A stretch of DNA of 64,000 nt from Gemmobacter lutimaris (GTDB lineage Bacteria > Pseudomonadota > Alphaproteobacteria > Rhodobacterales > Rhodobacteraceae), in assembly GCF_003570715.1 (NCBI RefSeq), contig NZ_QXXQ01000009.1, forward strand, positions 22,476-86,475, in the 5' to 3' direction. The notes under the pieces are model-generated. The model ran no database searches, was not told the origin of the DNA, and worked only from the letters and a program-made list of their open reading frames with translations. The position numbers were made by a program, and so were the translations under genes. Below are positions 8,091 to 16,467 of this stretch, piece by piece; positions within the stretch are counted from its first letter, which is position 1; each line of letters begins with the position of its first letter.

Positions 8091-8860
8091 TGGATCACCT
8101 GTTTTCTCCCGAGGGGTTTGACGATACCGGCGCCGGGCCGCTCTATGTGCAGTTGCATCGCCGGATTGCCGAGGCCATCGCCTCGGGTCGCCTGAAGCCG
8201 GGTGACAGCCTGCCCGCCGAACGCGAGATGGCGGCCATGACCGGCCTGTCCCGCGTCACAGTGCGCAAGGGCGTGGAGGCGCTGGTCGCTTCGGGCCAAC
8301 TGGTTCAGCGGCGCGGTTCTGGCACTTTCGTCGCGCCAAAAGTCGAGAAACTGGAACAGGCGCTGTCGCTGCTGACATCATTTACCGAGGATATGCGGCG
8401 ACGCGGGCTGAATTCGGAATCGCGCTGGCTATCGCGCGCGCTGCACAACCCCTCGCCAGAAGAGGTCATGGCTCTGGGTCTCGCGGCCGATGAACGTGTG
8501 GCCCGGCTGGAACGGGTGCGCAGCAGCGACGGCCTGCCGCTGGCCATCGAACGCGCCTCGCTGCCGCAGGCAATCCTGCCCGAACCGGAGCGGGTGACGA
8601 CCTCGCTCTATGCAGAATTACAGGCCCGCGGCCTGCGTCCGGTGCGCGCCGTGCAACGAATTTCCGCTGTGAATGTGACCCCGCGCGATGCGGAACTTCT
8701 GGGCGTGACTGCCGGGGTTGCCGGGCTGCGGATCGAACGGATTTCCTATCTGCCCTCTGGCAAGGTGGTGGAATTCACCCGCTCGCTTTATCGCGGCGAT
8801 GCCTATGACTTCGCCGTGGAACTGAAACTTGCCCCCGAGGGCGAAAGGAAAACCGAATGA
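8090..8860 (+). CDS. GntR family regulator, HutC/UTRA type
   Basis: The protein has 256 residues. The N-terminal winged helix-turn-helix (about 15-80) contains RLKPGDSLPAEREMAAMTGL and SRVTVRKGVEALVASG, standard for GntR. The remainder is a UTRA ligand-binding domain (about 95-245), which in NagR/DasR/YvoA relatives senses phosphorylated amino sugars. It is coupled by overlapping start/stop codons to the genes on both sides, so it is probably the local regulator. The twin boxes at 7132-7150 and 7219-7237 are the best candidate targets. Confidence 0.88.
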   Translation: MDHLFSPEGFDDTGAGPLYVQLHRRIAEAIASGRLKPGDSLPAEREMAAMTGLSRVTVRKGVEALVASGQLVQRRGSGTFVAPKVEKLEQALSLLTSFTEDMRRRGLNSESRWLSRALHNPSPEEVMALGLAADERVARLERVRSSDGLPLAIERASLPQAILPEPERVTTSLYAELQARGLRPVRAVQRISAVNVTPRDAELLGVTAGVAGLRIERISYLPSGKVVEFTRSLYRGDAYDFAVELKLAPEGERKTE

Positions 8861-9882
8861 CCGACAGCCACATGGCCCGCGAAGTGGCCGAGATCCCTGA
8901 AGCGGCCGCCCGGTTTCTGGACAAGTCGCACGGTGCCATCCTTGCCGCAGCGGCAGCCCTGCGGCGCACCGATCCGCTGCTTGTTGCCACGGTCGCGCGC
9001 GGGTCGTCCGACCATGCCGCAACCTATCTGAAATATGCGATCGAACTGGAGGCAGGTGTGCCTGTCGCCTCTGTCGGGCCATCGGTCGCCTCGATCTATC
9101 GTCGTCCGCTGAAGCTGCGGCAGGCCGCCTGTATCGGTATTTCGCAGTCCGGCCGCAGCCCCGACATCGTGGAAATGATGCGCGCGGCGGGCGAGGGCGG
9201 CGGCCTGTCCATCGCGATCACCAACCATGATGACAGCCCGATGGCGCAGGTTTCCGCGCATTGTCTGCCTTTGCAAGCGGGCGAAGAGAGAAGTGTGGCC
9301 GCCACCAAGACCTTCGTGACCAGTGTGCTGGCCGGGCTGGCCCTGCTTGCGGAATGGCGCGAGGATGATGCGCTGCGCGCGGCGGTCGCCAGTCTGCCCG
9401 AGGCACTGGCGCGGGCCGTGGCGCTGGACTGGTCGCCACTGTCGGCGCGGCTGGCGCGGGCCAATTCGGCCTTCGTGCTCGGCCGGGGGCCGGGTTTCGC
9501 CGTCGCCAGCGAAGCAGCGCTGAAGTTCAAGGAAACCTCGGGTATCCATGCCGAGGCCTACAGCGCGGCCGAGGTGCTGCACGGGCCCGCCGCCATCGTG
9601 CAGGCACAGTTTCCGGTGCTGGCGCTGGGGGTCGATGACGCCGCTCTGCCGCAACTGACGGCGACCGCCGCACGGCTCGCATCGCAAGGCGCCGATGTCT
9701 TCGTGACCGGCGCCGAGGTAGAGGGGGCAACCACGTTGCCCTCGGTCGGTGGCCTGCATCCGCTGGTGGCGCCTCTGGTGCTGATTGCCGGGTTCTATGC
9801 TTTTGTCGAAGGTCTGGCCCGTCGGCGCGGCTTTGACCCCGACACCCCGCCGCATCTGCGCAAGGTGACGGAGACGGTGTGA
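8857..9882 (+). CDS. SIS-domain glucosamine-6-phosphate deaminase, NagB-II type
   Basis: This 341-residue protein has two SIS domains, resembling the isomerase half of GlmS without the glutaminase domain. Visible blocks are ARGSSDHAATYLKYAIE, ISQSGRSPDIVEMM, ERSVAATKTF and GRGPGFAVASEAALKFKETS followed by HAEAYSAAEVLHGP. Free-standing proteins of this form between nagA and a sugar kinase are NagB-II deaminases, which make fructose-6-phosphate and ammonia from GlcN-6-phosphate. The start overlaps the GntR stop as ATGA. An AgaS-like role on galactosamine phosphate cannot be excluded. Confidence 0.83.
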   Translation: MTDSHMAREVAEIPEAAARFLDKSHGAILAAAAALRRTDPLLVATVARGSSDHAATYLKYAIELEAGVPVASVGPSVASIYRRPLKLRQAACIGISQSGRSPDIVEMMRAAGEGGGLSIAITNHDDSPMAQVSAHCLPLQAGEERSVAATKTFVTSVLAGLALLAEWREDDALRAAVASLPEALARAVALDWSPLSARLARANSAFVLGRGPGFAVASEAALKFKETSGIHAEAYSAAEVLHGPAAIVQAQFPVLALGVDDAALPQLTATAARLASQGADVFVTGAEVEGATTLPSVGGLHPLVAPLVLIAGFYAFVEGLARRRGFDPDTPPHLRKVTETV

Positions 9883-11009
9883 TGCGGCAGGTTCTGAAGG
9901 GTGCACGGATCTTCGATGGCCAGAACTTTCAGGACGATACCGCTCTGGTGATCGAGGGCGGGCAGATCACCGCACTGATTCCGGCAGGCGAAGCAGCCTC
10001 AGATGCACGGCATGTAGAAGGAACCATCGCACCCGCGTTTCTGGACCTTCAGGTCAACGGTGGCGGCGGGCATCTTGTCGGTACGGAAACCACGCTCGAA
10101 GGGCTGCGAAAGGTATGCGACGCGCATCTGCGGCTGGGAACTGCGGGGGTATTGCCCACGCTGATCACCGATACTGCCGAAACTACGGCGCGCGTGATCG
10201 CTGCGGGCATCGCAGCGGCAGAGGCGCAGGTGCCCGGCTTTCTCGGCCTGCATCTGGAAGGTCCGCATCTGGACCCGCGCCGCAAGGGCGCCCATGACCC
10301 CGCGCTGATCCGGCCAATGGAAGCACAAGACCTCGCGCGGCTCTGTGATGCCGCCCGGCGGCTACCGGCGCTGATGGTAACGCTGGCACCAGAAAGTGCG
10401 ACGGCAGACCAGATTGCAACGCTGGCAAAGGCGGGCGCCGTCGTCAGCCTTGGCCACAGCGATTGCAGCTATGATACCGCGCGCGCGGGCTTTGCCACCG
10501 GGGCGCATTGCGCCACGCATCTGTTCAACGCCATGAGCCAGATCGGCAATCGCGCGCCGGGACTGGCCGGGGCGATCCTTGATGGTGACGTATTCGCGGG
10601 GCTGATTGCCGATGGCATCCATGTCCATCCCGCGGTGATGCGCATGGCGCTGGCGGCACGGCACGAGGGAATTTTCCTTGTGACCGATTGCATGGCCTTC
10701 GCGGGCACGGATGCGACGGAAATGCTGCTGAACGGGCGCCGTGTGCTGCGGCGGGACGGGCGGCTGACGCTGGAGGATGGAACGCTTGCCGGGGCCGATC
10801 TTACGCTGGCCGATGCCATTCGGGTCTTGATCCGCGATGTCGGTATCCCGCCCGAACGGGCCTTTCGCATGGCCAGCGCAGAACCGGCAAGACTGCTGGG
10901 TCTGAAAGACCGTTATGGCGCGATTGCGCCGGGGCGCGGGGCAGATCTTGTGCTGCTTGGCCCGGACGGCAGCCTGACGGCCACCTGTCACGGCGGCGCC
11001 TGGCTTTAG
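9882..11009 (+). CDS. nagA: N-acetylglucosamine-6-phosphate deacetylase
   Basis: This 375-residue amidohydrolase removes acetate from GlcNAc-6-phosphate. Metal and substrate motifs seen are HLEGPHLDPRRKGAHD, LGHSDCSYDTARAGF, GAHCATHLFNAMSQI, DGIHVHP and LVTDCMAFAGTD. The ATG at 9882 overlaps the preceding TGA; a GTG one codon upstream is also possible. It is the last gene of the rightward arm. Its stop codon overlaps the stop of the convergent glycosyltransferase gene, leaving no room for a terminator. Confidence 0.95.
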   Translation: MRQVLKGARIFDGQNFQDDTALVIEGGQITALIPAGEAASDARHVEGTIAPAFLDLQVNGGGGHLVGTETTLEGLRKVCDAHLRLGTAGVLPTLITDTAETTARVIAAGIAAAEAQVPGFLGLHLEGPHLDPRRKGAHDPALIRPMEAQDLARLCDAARRLPALMVTLAPESATADQIATLAKAGAVVSLGHSDCSYDTARAGFATGAHCATHLFNAMSQIGNRAPGLAGAILDGDVFAGLIADGIHVHPAVMRMALAARHEGIFLVTDCMAFAGTDATEMLLNGRRVLRRDGRLTLEDGTLAGADLTLADAIRVLIRDVGIPPERAFRMASAEPARLLGLKDRYGAIAPGRGADLVLLGPDGSLTATCHGGAWL

Positions 11010-11992
11010 ACGCCGCGCCGACGCATCTCGGCCAGCAGGTCATCCAGCCGCCAGCCAACACGGCCGGTCAACCCGTCGCGCACCGCCCAGCCCAGCAGGC
11101 GCAGGAATGTGCGACGGTTTTCACCCTGCGCCATGCCACGCAGCAACCATTTCGGCAGCACGACCGCAAGCGCAGGCCAGAACCATAGACCAGCCGCCTG
11201 CTTGTAAAGCAGAAGCAGGTTGCGGTGATAGAAGTATGTCTTCCAGACCGGGGTGAACTGGCCCTTGGCGGAAATCGTCGAACAGTCATGCTCGAACCGG
11301 ATGCCAGGAAAGAACCCGATCCGCCCGCCCGCCCGGCTGATCGCCATGGAATAAAGCCCATCCTCGGCATAGACGAACAGCCGCCCGTCGGGGAAACCGG
11401 CAAGACCGATCGCCCGGCGCGACAGGAAGAGGCCGACGAAGGACCCGCCATCCACCGGGAGCGGCCCGTCCTTTTCATAATCCGTATCGGTCAGATGAAA
11501 GGCAGCACGCCCACCGCCCGCGACAGTGCGCAGAAAGATGGACGGATGCCAGAACGGGTTCAGCACCGGCCGGTTCATGCCGCAAACCCGACCGTCAGGA
11601 TAATAAACCGCCGCCGCGACGGCATCCCATCCGGTTGTGTCCGACGCGCGAAAGGCTTCCAGTGCGCCAGAAACCGGGCGCGCATCATCATCCATCACGA
11701 CGATCCAGTCGGGATCGTATGCGGCAACCGCATGGCGCAGACCAGCCTCAAAGCCGCCCGCGCCACCCAGATTTTCCGCCATTTCAAGAACGTCCAGCCG
11801 CGCATCCCCGCGGTCCACCAGCCATTCGCGCGTGCCATCGGTCGAGCCATTGTCCACGACGATCAGCCGATCCAGCGGCTCGGCCAGCAGCCGCTCCACC
11901 GTTTTTGTGATCTGGGAAAATCGGTTGAAGGTCACCACAACAGCACACAGACTGTTGTCCGGTTTCCGGCTTTCCACGTTCAACTGATACAT
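11006..11992 (-). CDS. Family 2 glycosyltransferase (GlfT2/rhamnosyltransferase-like)
   Basis: The protein has 328 residues. The GT-A fold shows [17 protein letters not shown] (46-54), and a DDD metal-binding triad at 101-103. The aromatic [13 protein letters not shown] stretch is typical of galactofuranosyl- and rhamnosyl-transferases. It probably adds a sugar to a surface polysaccharide or lipid, but donor and acceptor are unknown. GGAG directly abuts the ATG at 11992, so the start is weakly supported; a GTG at codon 6 is the alternative. It stands alone between nagA and hslV. Confidence 0.82.
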   Translation of the reverse strand: MYQLNVESRKPDNSLCAVVVTFNRFSQITKTVERLLAEPLDRLIVVDNGSTDGTREWLVDRGDARLDVLEMAENLGGAGGFEAGLRHAVAAYDPDWIVVMDDDARPVSGALEAFRASDTTGWDAVAAAVYYPDGRVCGMNRPVLNPFWHPSIFLRTVAGGGRAAFHLTDTDYEKDGPLPVDGGSFVGLFLSRRAIGLAGFPDGRLFVYAEDGLYSMAISRAGGRIGFFPGIRFEHDCSTISAKGQFTPVWKTYFYHRNLLLLYKQAAGLWFWPALAVVLPKWLLRGMAQGENRRTFLRLLGWAVRDGLTGRVGWRLDDLLAEMRRRGV

Positions 11993-12052
11993 CTCCGCGC
12001 GCGGGGCGTTTGCCTGCCACTACCATAGATCGCCCGGATGTAAAGACTTGCA

Positions 12053-12089
12053 GCGCCGTGCCGGGGTTGTGGCCACCCCGGCACGGCGC
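12053..12089. other. Perfect 15-bp inverted repeat upstream of hslV
   Basis: Arms 12053-12067 and 12075-12089 are exactly complementary, GC-rich, with a 7-nt loop. The repeat ends 25 bases before the hslV ATG and is not followed by a T-run. The neighbouring genes diverge here, so it cannot terminate either one. It is probably a 5' leader structure of hslV or a protein-binding site. Confidence 0.65.
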
Positions 12090-12114
12090 CATATTGCCCG
12101 CAGGAGGATGCGCT

Positions 12115-12672
12115 ATGGCAGACGACAAATTTCCAGGCTGGCACGGAACCACCATTCTGGCGGTGCGACGCGGTGGGGAGGTGGTTGTGGCGGGTGACGG
12201 GCAGGTGAGCCTTGGCCAGACCGTCATCAAGGGCACCGCGCGCAAGGTGCGCAGGCTCTCGCCCGGTGGACGTGACGTGGTCTGCGGTTTCGCCGGATCG
12301 ACCGCCGATGCCTTCACCCTGCTGGAACGGCTGGAAAAGAAGCTGGAAATCGCGCCGGGCCAGCTTGCCCGCGCCTGCGTCGATCTGGCTAAGGACTGGC
12401 GGATGGACAAATACCTTCGCAATCTGGAGGCGATGCTGATCGTGACCGACGGTGCGGACCTGTTCGTCATCACTGGCGCGGGCGACGTGCTGGAGCCGGA
12501 ACATGACATCGCCGCCATCGGATCGGGCGGCAACTTCGCGCTCGCCGCCGCGCGCGGGCTGATGCAGACCGATTTCGACGCCGAGACCATCGCCCGCAAG
12601 GCCATGGCCATCGCGGCGGACATCTGCGTCTATACAAACGGGAATCTGACGGTAGAGCGGATCGGCGCCTGA
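12115..12672 (+). CDS. hslV: ATP-dependent protease peptidase subunit HslV (ClpQ)
   Basis: This 185-residue proteolytic subunit of the HslUV complex assembles into two hexameric rings and degrades unfolded proteins. Processing after Gly11 in WHGTTILAV exposes the catalytic Thr. The conserved block [19 protein letters not shown] follows, and later [14 protein letters not shown]. The ATG at 12115 has CAGGAGG upstream. Unlike the common hslV-hslU operon, hslU lies 0.7 kb further on, beyond an opposite-strand gene. A hairpin overlaps its stop. Confidence 0.97.
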   Translation: MADDKFPGWHGTTILAVRRGGEVVVAGDGQVSLGQTVIKGTARKVRRLSPGGRDVVCGFAGSTADAFTLLERLEKKLEIAPGQLARACVDLAKDWRMDKYLRNLEAMLIVTDGADLFVITGAGDVLEPEHDIAAIGSGGNFALAAARGLMQTDFDAETIARKAMAIAADICVYTNGNLTVERIGA

Positions 12673-12690
12673 CGCTCAGGCGCCTTCCTT
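12664..12690 (+). terminator. Rho-independent terminator of hslV
   Basis: A 9-bp stem (GGCGCCTGA, 12664-12672, with TCAGGCGCC, 12676-12684) around a 3-nt loop is followed by TTCCTTTT. It overlaps the stop codons of both hslV and the convergent WYL-like gene, so part of the stem is coding on each strand. Confidence 0.75.
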
Positions 12691-13260
12691 TTCCACCAGC
12701 CCCTGCAACAGCGCCATGCGATGATCCGCAAAATCTCCGGGCTGAGCGGTCAAGCCGGTCATGGCACGGATGAAGAACTGCCGATAGCCTTCGGCCTTTT
12801 CGCACCAGGCCAGCAGCTTGACCCCCTGCGGCGGGTGCACCAACGCCAAGGGCAGCACCCGGCGTTCGGACTTCTGATCCGACAGGTCGGTATAGCCGAA
12901 GACAACCGGTTGGCAGGCAAGGATCGCCTTGTGCAGCAGCGCCAGATCCTTGGTTGCGGCGGCTGGCATATCTTCGTGGTAATAGGCGGCCGGGCGCACA
13001 TCCAGCGCCTTGTAAAGCCGCGCCAGAAAGCCGGCTTCGGGATCGGTTTGTGCCAGTCGGGCAATGGCGGCCTCGGCCGAGGCCGCCTCGACCGGGTCAC
13101 CGCGATGTGCAGCAAGTGCGAGGCCCCGCAGCGCCGCTTCGCGCAGATCGGGGTCGATCATCGGCGCCGCAACCGCCCGTGCTGGCATGACTCCGGCAGC
13201 AGCACCGGTCATCAGACCGGATGCCAGCGCACGGCGGGTCAGCAGAAGGGCGGGTCGCAT
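12676..13260 (-). CDS. Tat-exported protein with a WYL-like C-terminal domain
   Basis: The protein has 194 residues. The N-terminus MRPALLLTRRALASGLMTG has a twin-arginine pair at residues 9-10, a hydrophobic stretch and an AVAA cleavage site near residue 32. The C-terminal half (about 108-190) resembles WYL domains: a FGYTDLSDQKSERRVLPLAL strand-turn-strand, then GVKLLAWCEKAEGYRQFFI. The WYL triad itself is degenerate. No DNA-binding domain is present. The start at 13260 has GGAGA upstream. WYL domains are normally cytoplasmic ligand sensors, so export would be odd. No function can be assigned. Confidence 0.7.
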   Translation of the reverse strand: MRPALLLTRRALASGLMTGAAAGVMPARAVAAPMIDPDLREAALRGLALAAHRGDPVEAASAEAAIARLAQTDPEAGFLARLYKALDVRPAAYYHEDMPAAATKDLALLHKAILACQPVVFGYTDLSDQKSERRVLPLALVHPPQGVKLLAWCEKAEGYRQFFIRAMTGLTAQPGDFADHRMALLQGLVEKEGA

Positions 13261-13327
13261 GGCACTCTCCATCAACAAAATAAGCCTTGCAGGATGCATG
13301 CAAACCATCCGATCCCAAAGCGCATTG

Positions 13328-13353
13328 CTTGAAACGCGGCATCTGCGGCTTTA
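13328..13353 (+). promoter_or_regulatory. Possible heat-shock (sigma-32) promoter of hslU
   Basis: CTTGAAA at 13328-13334 matches the -35 element of RpoH promoters and lies 51 bases before the hslU start. The -10 region is weak (CGGCTTT around 13347-13353). The proposal rests on the -35 match and on hslU being a heat-shock gene that must have its own promoter here. Confidence 0.35.
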
Positions 13354-13384
13354 AGTGATGCGCGTAGGCGACAGGAGGCCAGCC

Positions 13385-14683
13385 ATGACCAACCTCACCC
13401 CGCGCGAGATTGTCTCGGAACTTGACCGTTTCATCATCGGGCAGGCCGATGCCAAGCGCGCCGTCGCCGTGGCGCTGCGCAACCGCTGGCGGCGCAAGCA
13501 GCTGGGCGATGACCTGCGCGACGAGGTTTACCCCAAGAACATCCTGATGATCGGCCCGACCGGCGTCGGCAAAACCGAGATCAGCCGCCGCCTGGCGAAG
13601 CTGGCGCGCGCGCCATTCCTGAAAGTCGAGGCCACGAAGTTCACCGAAGTCGGCTATGTCGGCCGTGATGTTGACAGCATCATCCGTGATCTGGTCGATG
13701 CGGCGATGATCGAAACGCGCGAACGGATGCGCGATGATGTGAAAGCCCGCGCCCTGAAAGCCGCCGAGGACCGGGTGATCGAGGCCATCGCCGGCAAGGA
13801 TGCCCGCGAACAGACACGCGAGATGTTTCGCAAGAAGCTCAAGTCCGGCGAACTGGATCAGACCATGATCGAACTGGATGTGGCCGACAGCGCGCCTTTC
13901 CCGATGATGATGGGCGGCGGCAATGGCATGGAAATGCAGATGCAGGGGTTGCAAGACCTGTTCAAGGCATTCGGCGGCCGCACCACGCGCAAGAAGATGA
14001 CCGTCGCCGACAGCTATGACATCCTGCTGGGGCAGGAAGCCGACAAGCTGCTGGACGACGAGGCAGTCAAGACCACCGCTCTGGAAGCCGTGCAGGAAAA
14101 CGGCATCGTCTTTCTGGACGAGATCGACAAGATCTGCGCCCGCGCCGATGCCCGTGGCGCCGATGTAAGCCGCGAGGGCGTGCAGCGCGATCTGCTGCCG
14201 CTGATCGAGGGAACCACCGTTTCCACCAAATACGGGCCGGTCAAGACCGACCACATCCTGTTCATCGCCTCGGGGGCGTTCCATGTGGCGAAGCCTTCGG
14301 ATTTGTTGCCGGAATTGCAGGGTCGTCTGCCAATCAGGGTCGAGTTGCAGGCCCTGACCGAAGGCGATTTTGTTCGCATCCTTACCGAGACGGACAATGC
14401 GCTGACCCGACAGTATTCCGCGCTGATGGCAACCGAAGCGGTCACCGTCAGCTTCACCGAAGACGGCATCGCGGCATTGGCCCGTATCGCCGCAGATGTG
14501 AACCGCAGCGTCGAGAATATCGGCGCGCGGCGGCTTTATACCATTCTGGAAAGGGTGTTTGAGGATCTGTCCTTCACCGCGCCCGACCGGAGCGGTGAAA
14601 CGGTCGTCATAAATGATGCCTTCGTGGAACAGAATGTCGGTGCGCTGGCGAAATCCGCCGATCTGAGCCGCTACGTCCTCTGA
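13385..14683 (+). CDS. hslU: ATP-dependent protease ATPase subunit HslU (ClpY)
   Basis: This 432-residue AAA+ unfoldase feeds substrates to HslV. It starts [20 protein letters not shown]; Walker [10 protein letters not shown] is at about 57-65, Walker B is [11 protein letters not shown], and the inserted I domain (about residues 110-230) has the Met-rich [14 protein letters not shown] stretch. The C-terminus SADLSRYVL is the conserved tail that activates HslV. GGAGG precedes the ATG at 13385. Length is normal for the family. Confidence 0.97.
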   Translation: MTNLTPREIVSELDRFIIGQADAKRAVAVALRNRWRRKQLGDDLRDEVYPKNILMIGPTGVGKTEISRRLAKLARAPFLKVEATKFTEVGYVGRDVDSIIRDLVDAAMIETRERMRDDVKARALKAAEDRVIEAIAGKDAREQTREMFRKKLKSGELDQTMIELDVADSAPFPMMMGGGNGMEMQMQGLQDLFKAFGGRTTRKKMTVADSYDILLGQEADKLLDDEAVKTTALEAVQENGIVFLDEIDKICARADARGADVSREGVQRDLLPLIEGTTVSTKYGPVKTDHILFIASGAFHVAKPSDLLPELQGRLPIRVELQALTEGDFVRILTETDNALTRQYSALMATEAVTVSFTEDGIAALARIAADVNRSVENIGARRLYTILERVFEDLSFTAPDRSGETVVINDAFVEQNVGALAKSADLSRYVL

Positions 14684-14740
14684 CCCCCTTGGCCTGCCCG
14701 GCCAAATCGGCAATGCCTTGGGCGTAGCAGGAGGTTCCCG

Positions 14741-15865
14741 GTGCCCGTCCATCGTATAGTCCTTGGTTTCGCGCTGACACTGATCGTCGCCTGTTCGCCG
14801 CGTGGCGCCATCATGCTGGATCCGGCGGCCGCACAGGTTGGTGCCGTCGAGGAAATTTTCGTTGCCACAACGCGGCAGATCGACCCCGAAACCGGCACTT
14901 TCGGCAAGCAACGCTCCGAACAAGAGCATTTTGCCCGGTTCGAGATTTCGGTGCCACCGGAACGCAAACTGGGCACGATCACCTTCCCAAGGCGCGGCGG
15001 CAAGCCCGACCCGTCAACCGATTTTCTGACGACAGAACAGCGCATCCAGCCCGATGTCGCCGCCTTCCGCAAGGATCTGGTGGCAACCCTACAGAAGCTG
15101 CCGCGCGGCAAACGGGATGCTGTGGTCTATGTGCATGGTTTCAATAACACTTTTGCCGAGGGGTTGTATCGGATCGCACAGCTCAGCCATGATCTGAACA
15201 TGCCAGGCGTGACGCTGCACTATTCCTGGCCCTCGGCCGGGAACCCGCTGGGCTATGTTGCGGACCGCGACTCCGCGATGTTCGCGCGCGACGGTCTGGA
15301 AGAATTGCTGGATCAAGCGGCCGATGCCGGGGCGGAACGGATCGTTCTTGTCGCGCATTCCATGGGATCGGCGCTGACGATGGAAACGCTTCGGCAGGTC
15401 TCGATCCGGCGAAATACAGATCTGATGCGCCGGATTTCCGGCGTGATCCTTATTTCACCTGACATTGACGTTGATCTGTTTCGCATGCAGGCGCGCGCCT
15501 ATGGCGCCCTGCCGCAACCCTTCCTGATCTTCGGATCGGATCGAGATACATTGCTGAACATTTCAGCCAAGCTCACAGGCGCACCCGAGCGGCTGGGCAA
15601 CCTGCGCGATATTTCGCGGGTCGCGGATCTGAAAGTCACCTTCCTTGATACCGAGGCGTTTTCGGAAGGGACGGGCCACTTCAACCTTGGTGACAGCCCC
15701 GCGCTGATCCAGTTGATGAACCGGATCGGCGACGTGGACGCGGCCTTCGGATCGGACCAGCGCGGCAAGGTTGGCCTGTTACCCGGCGTGGTGCTGACCG
15801 TGCAAAGCGCAACCCAGATCGTGCTGAGCCCGGTCGGAGCGGTGGCCGAGGAGTTGGCGAACTAG
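14741..15865 (+). CDS. Alpha/beta hydrolase lipoprotein (DUF900 family)
   Basis: The protein has 374 residues, starting at GTG with AGGAGG upstream. A lipobox (LIVAC, Cys18) follows a short hydrophobic stretch, so it is probably a membrane-anchored lipoprotein. The hydrolase fold shows VVYVHGFNNTFAEGLYR (oxyanion region), nucleophile elbow AHSMGS with Ser207, DIDVDLFR, and a late GHFNL with the likely catalytic His. Substrate is unknown; esterases and lipases of this family act on cell-envelope or small esters. Its stop overlaps the convergent Smr gene's stop. Confidence 0.85.
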   Translation: MPVHRIVLGFALTLIVACSPRGAIMLDPAAAQVGAVEEIFVATTRQIDPETGTFGKQRSEQEHFARFEISVPPERKLGTITFPRRGGKPDPSTDFLTTEQRIQPDVAAFRKDLVATLQKLPRGKRDAVVYVHGFNNTFAEGLYRIAQLSHDLNMPGVTLHYSWPSAGNPLGYVADRDSAMFARDGLEELLDQAADAGAERIVLVAHSMGSALTMETLRQVSIRRNTDLMRRISGVILISPDIDVDLFRMQARAYGALPQPFLIFGSDRDTLLNISAKLTGAPERLGNLRDISRVADLKVTFLDTEAFSEGTGHFNLGDSPALIQLMNRIGDVDAAFGSDQRGKVGLLPGVVLTVQSATQIVLSPVGAVAEELAN

Positions 15866-16464
15866 CGACCGCGGCGCAGATAAACGTAATAGGCCCCTGC
15901 ACCCCCGTGCTTCAGATGCGCCTCGGTCACCTGAAGCACGCATGGCCCCAGCGGCGGCAGGCGCAGCCAATGCGGCACCTGATGTTTCAATACGCCATAG
16001 CGCTGCGGGATCGGGCCAAAGTCTGGGCCCTGCTTGCCCTTGCCCGTAATCACCAGCACCAGACGCAGCCCCTGCGACCAGCTGTTCATCACGAAGCGGA
16101 TCAACTCGGGGTGAGCTTCGGAAACCGTCATGCCGTGCAGGTCAATCCGTGCCTCGGGCACCAGTTTGCCGCGGATCATGCGCCCATGCTGTTTCAGATC
16201 CATCTGCACCGGCTGCGCCGCCAGCCGGTCAGGCAGGGCCGGTTGCAGATCGTACCGCGCCTCGGTCTTGCTGCGCTCGCCGATGCGGAAACGGTTCAGG
16301 CCCGGTTCGGGCGGGGTAGACTGCACTTCGGGGCGGTGCAGCGGCGGGACAGGGGCGTCATCGGTCGGCGGCAGGTGGCTGGAGCCGTGCATCGGCCGCG
16401 CGGTGCGGGCGACGGCCTGCCAGAGCTCGTGATCTTCCGGGCGAAGGTTGCGACGGCGCGCCAT
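15862..16464 (-). CDS. Smr-domain protein (MutS2/SmrA-like endonuclease domain)
   Basis: The protein has 200 residues. The C-terminal Smr domain (about 105-200) has IDLHGMTVSEA and VLVITGKGKQG, the two hallmark loops, then VPHWLRLPPLGPCVLQVTEAHLKHGGAGAYYVYLRRG. Smr domains nick or cleave nucleic acids; in bacteria some act in ribosome rescue by cutting mRNA. The N-terminal 100 residues are Pro-rich and probably disordered. It follows mltA by 3 bases, so it belongs to the tim44-like/mltA/smr operon. Confidence 0.9.
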   Translation of the reverse strand: MARRRNLRPEDHELWQAVARTARPMHGSSHLPPTDDAPVPPLHRPEVQSTPPEPGLNRFRIGERSKTEARYDLQPALPDRLAAQPVQMDLKQHGRMIRGKLVPEARIDLHGMTVSEAHPELIRFVMNSWSQGLRLVLVITGKGKQGPDFGPIPQRYGVLKHQVPHWLRLPPLGPCVLQVTEAHLKHGGAGAYYVYLRRGR

Positions 16465-16467
16465 GGC

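Noticed and set aside
13097-14929. Long minus-strand open frame opposite hslU
   Set aside because: It is the antisense of hslU, which has all AAA+ motifs; the translation is low-complexity.
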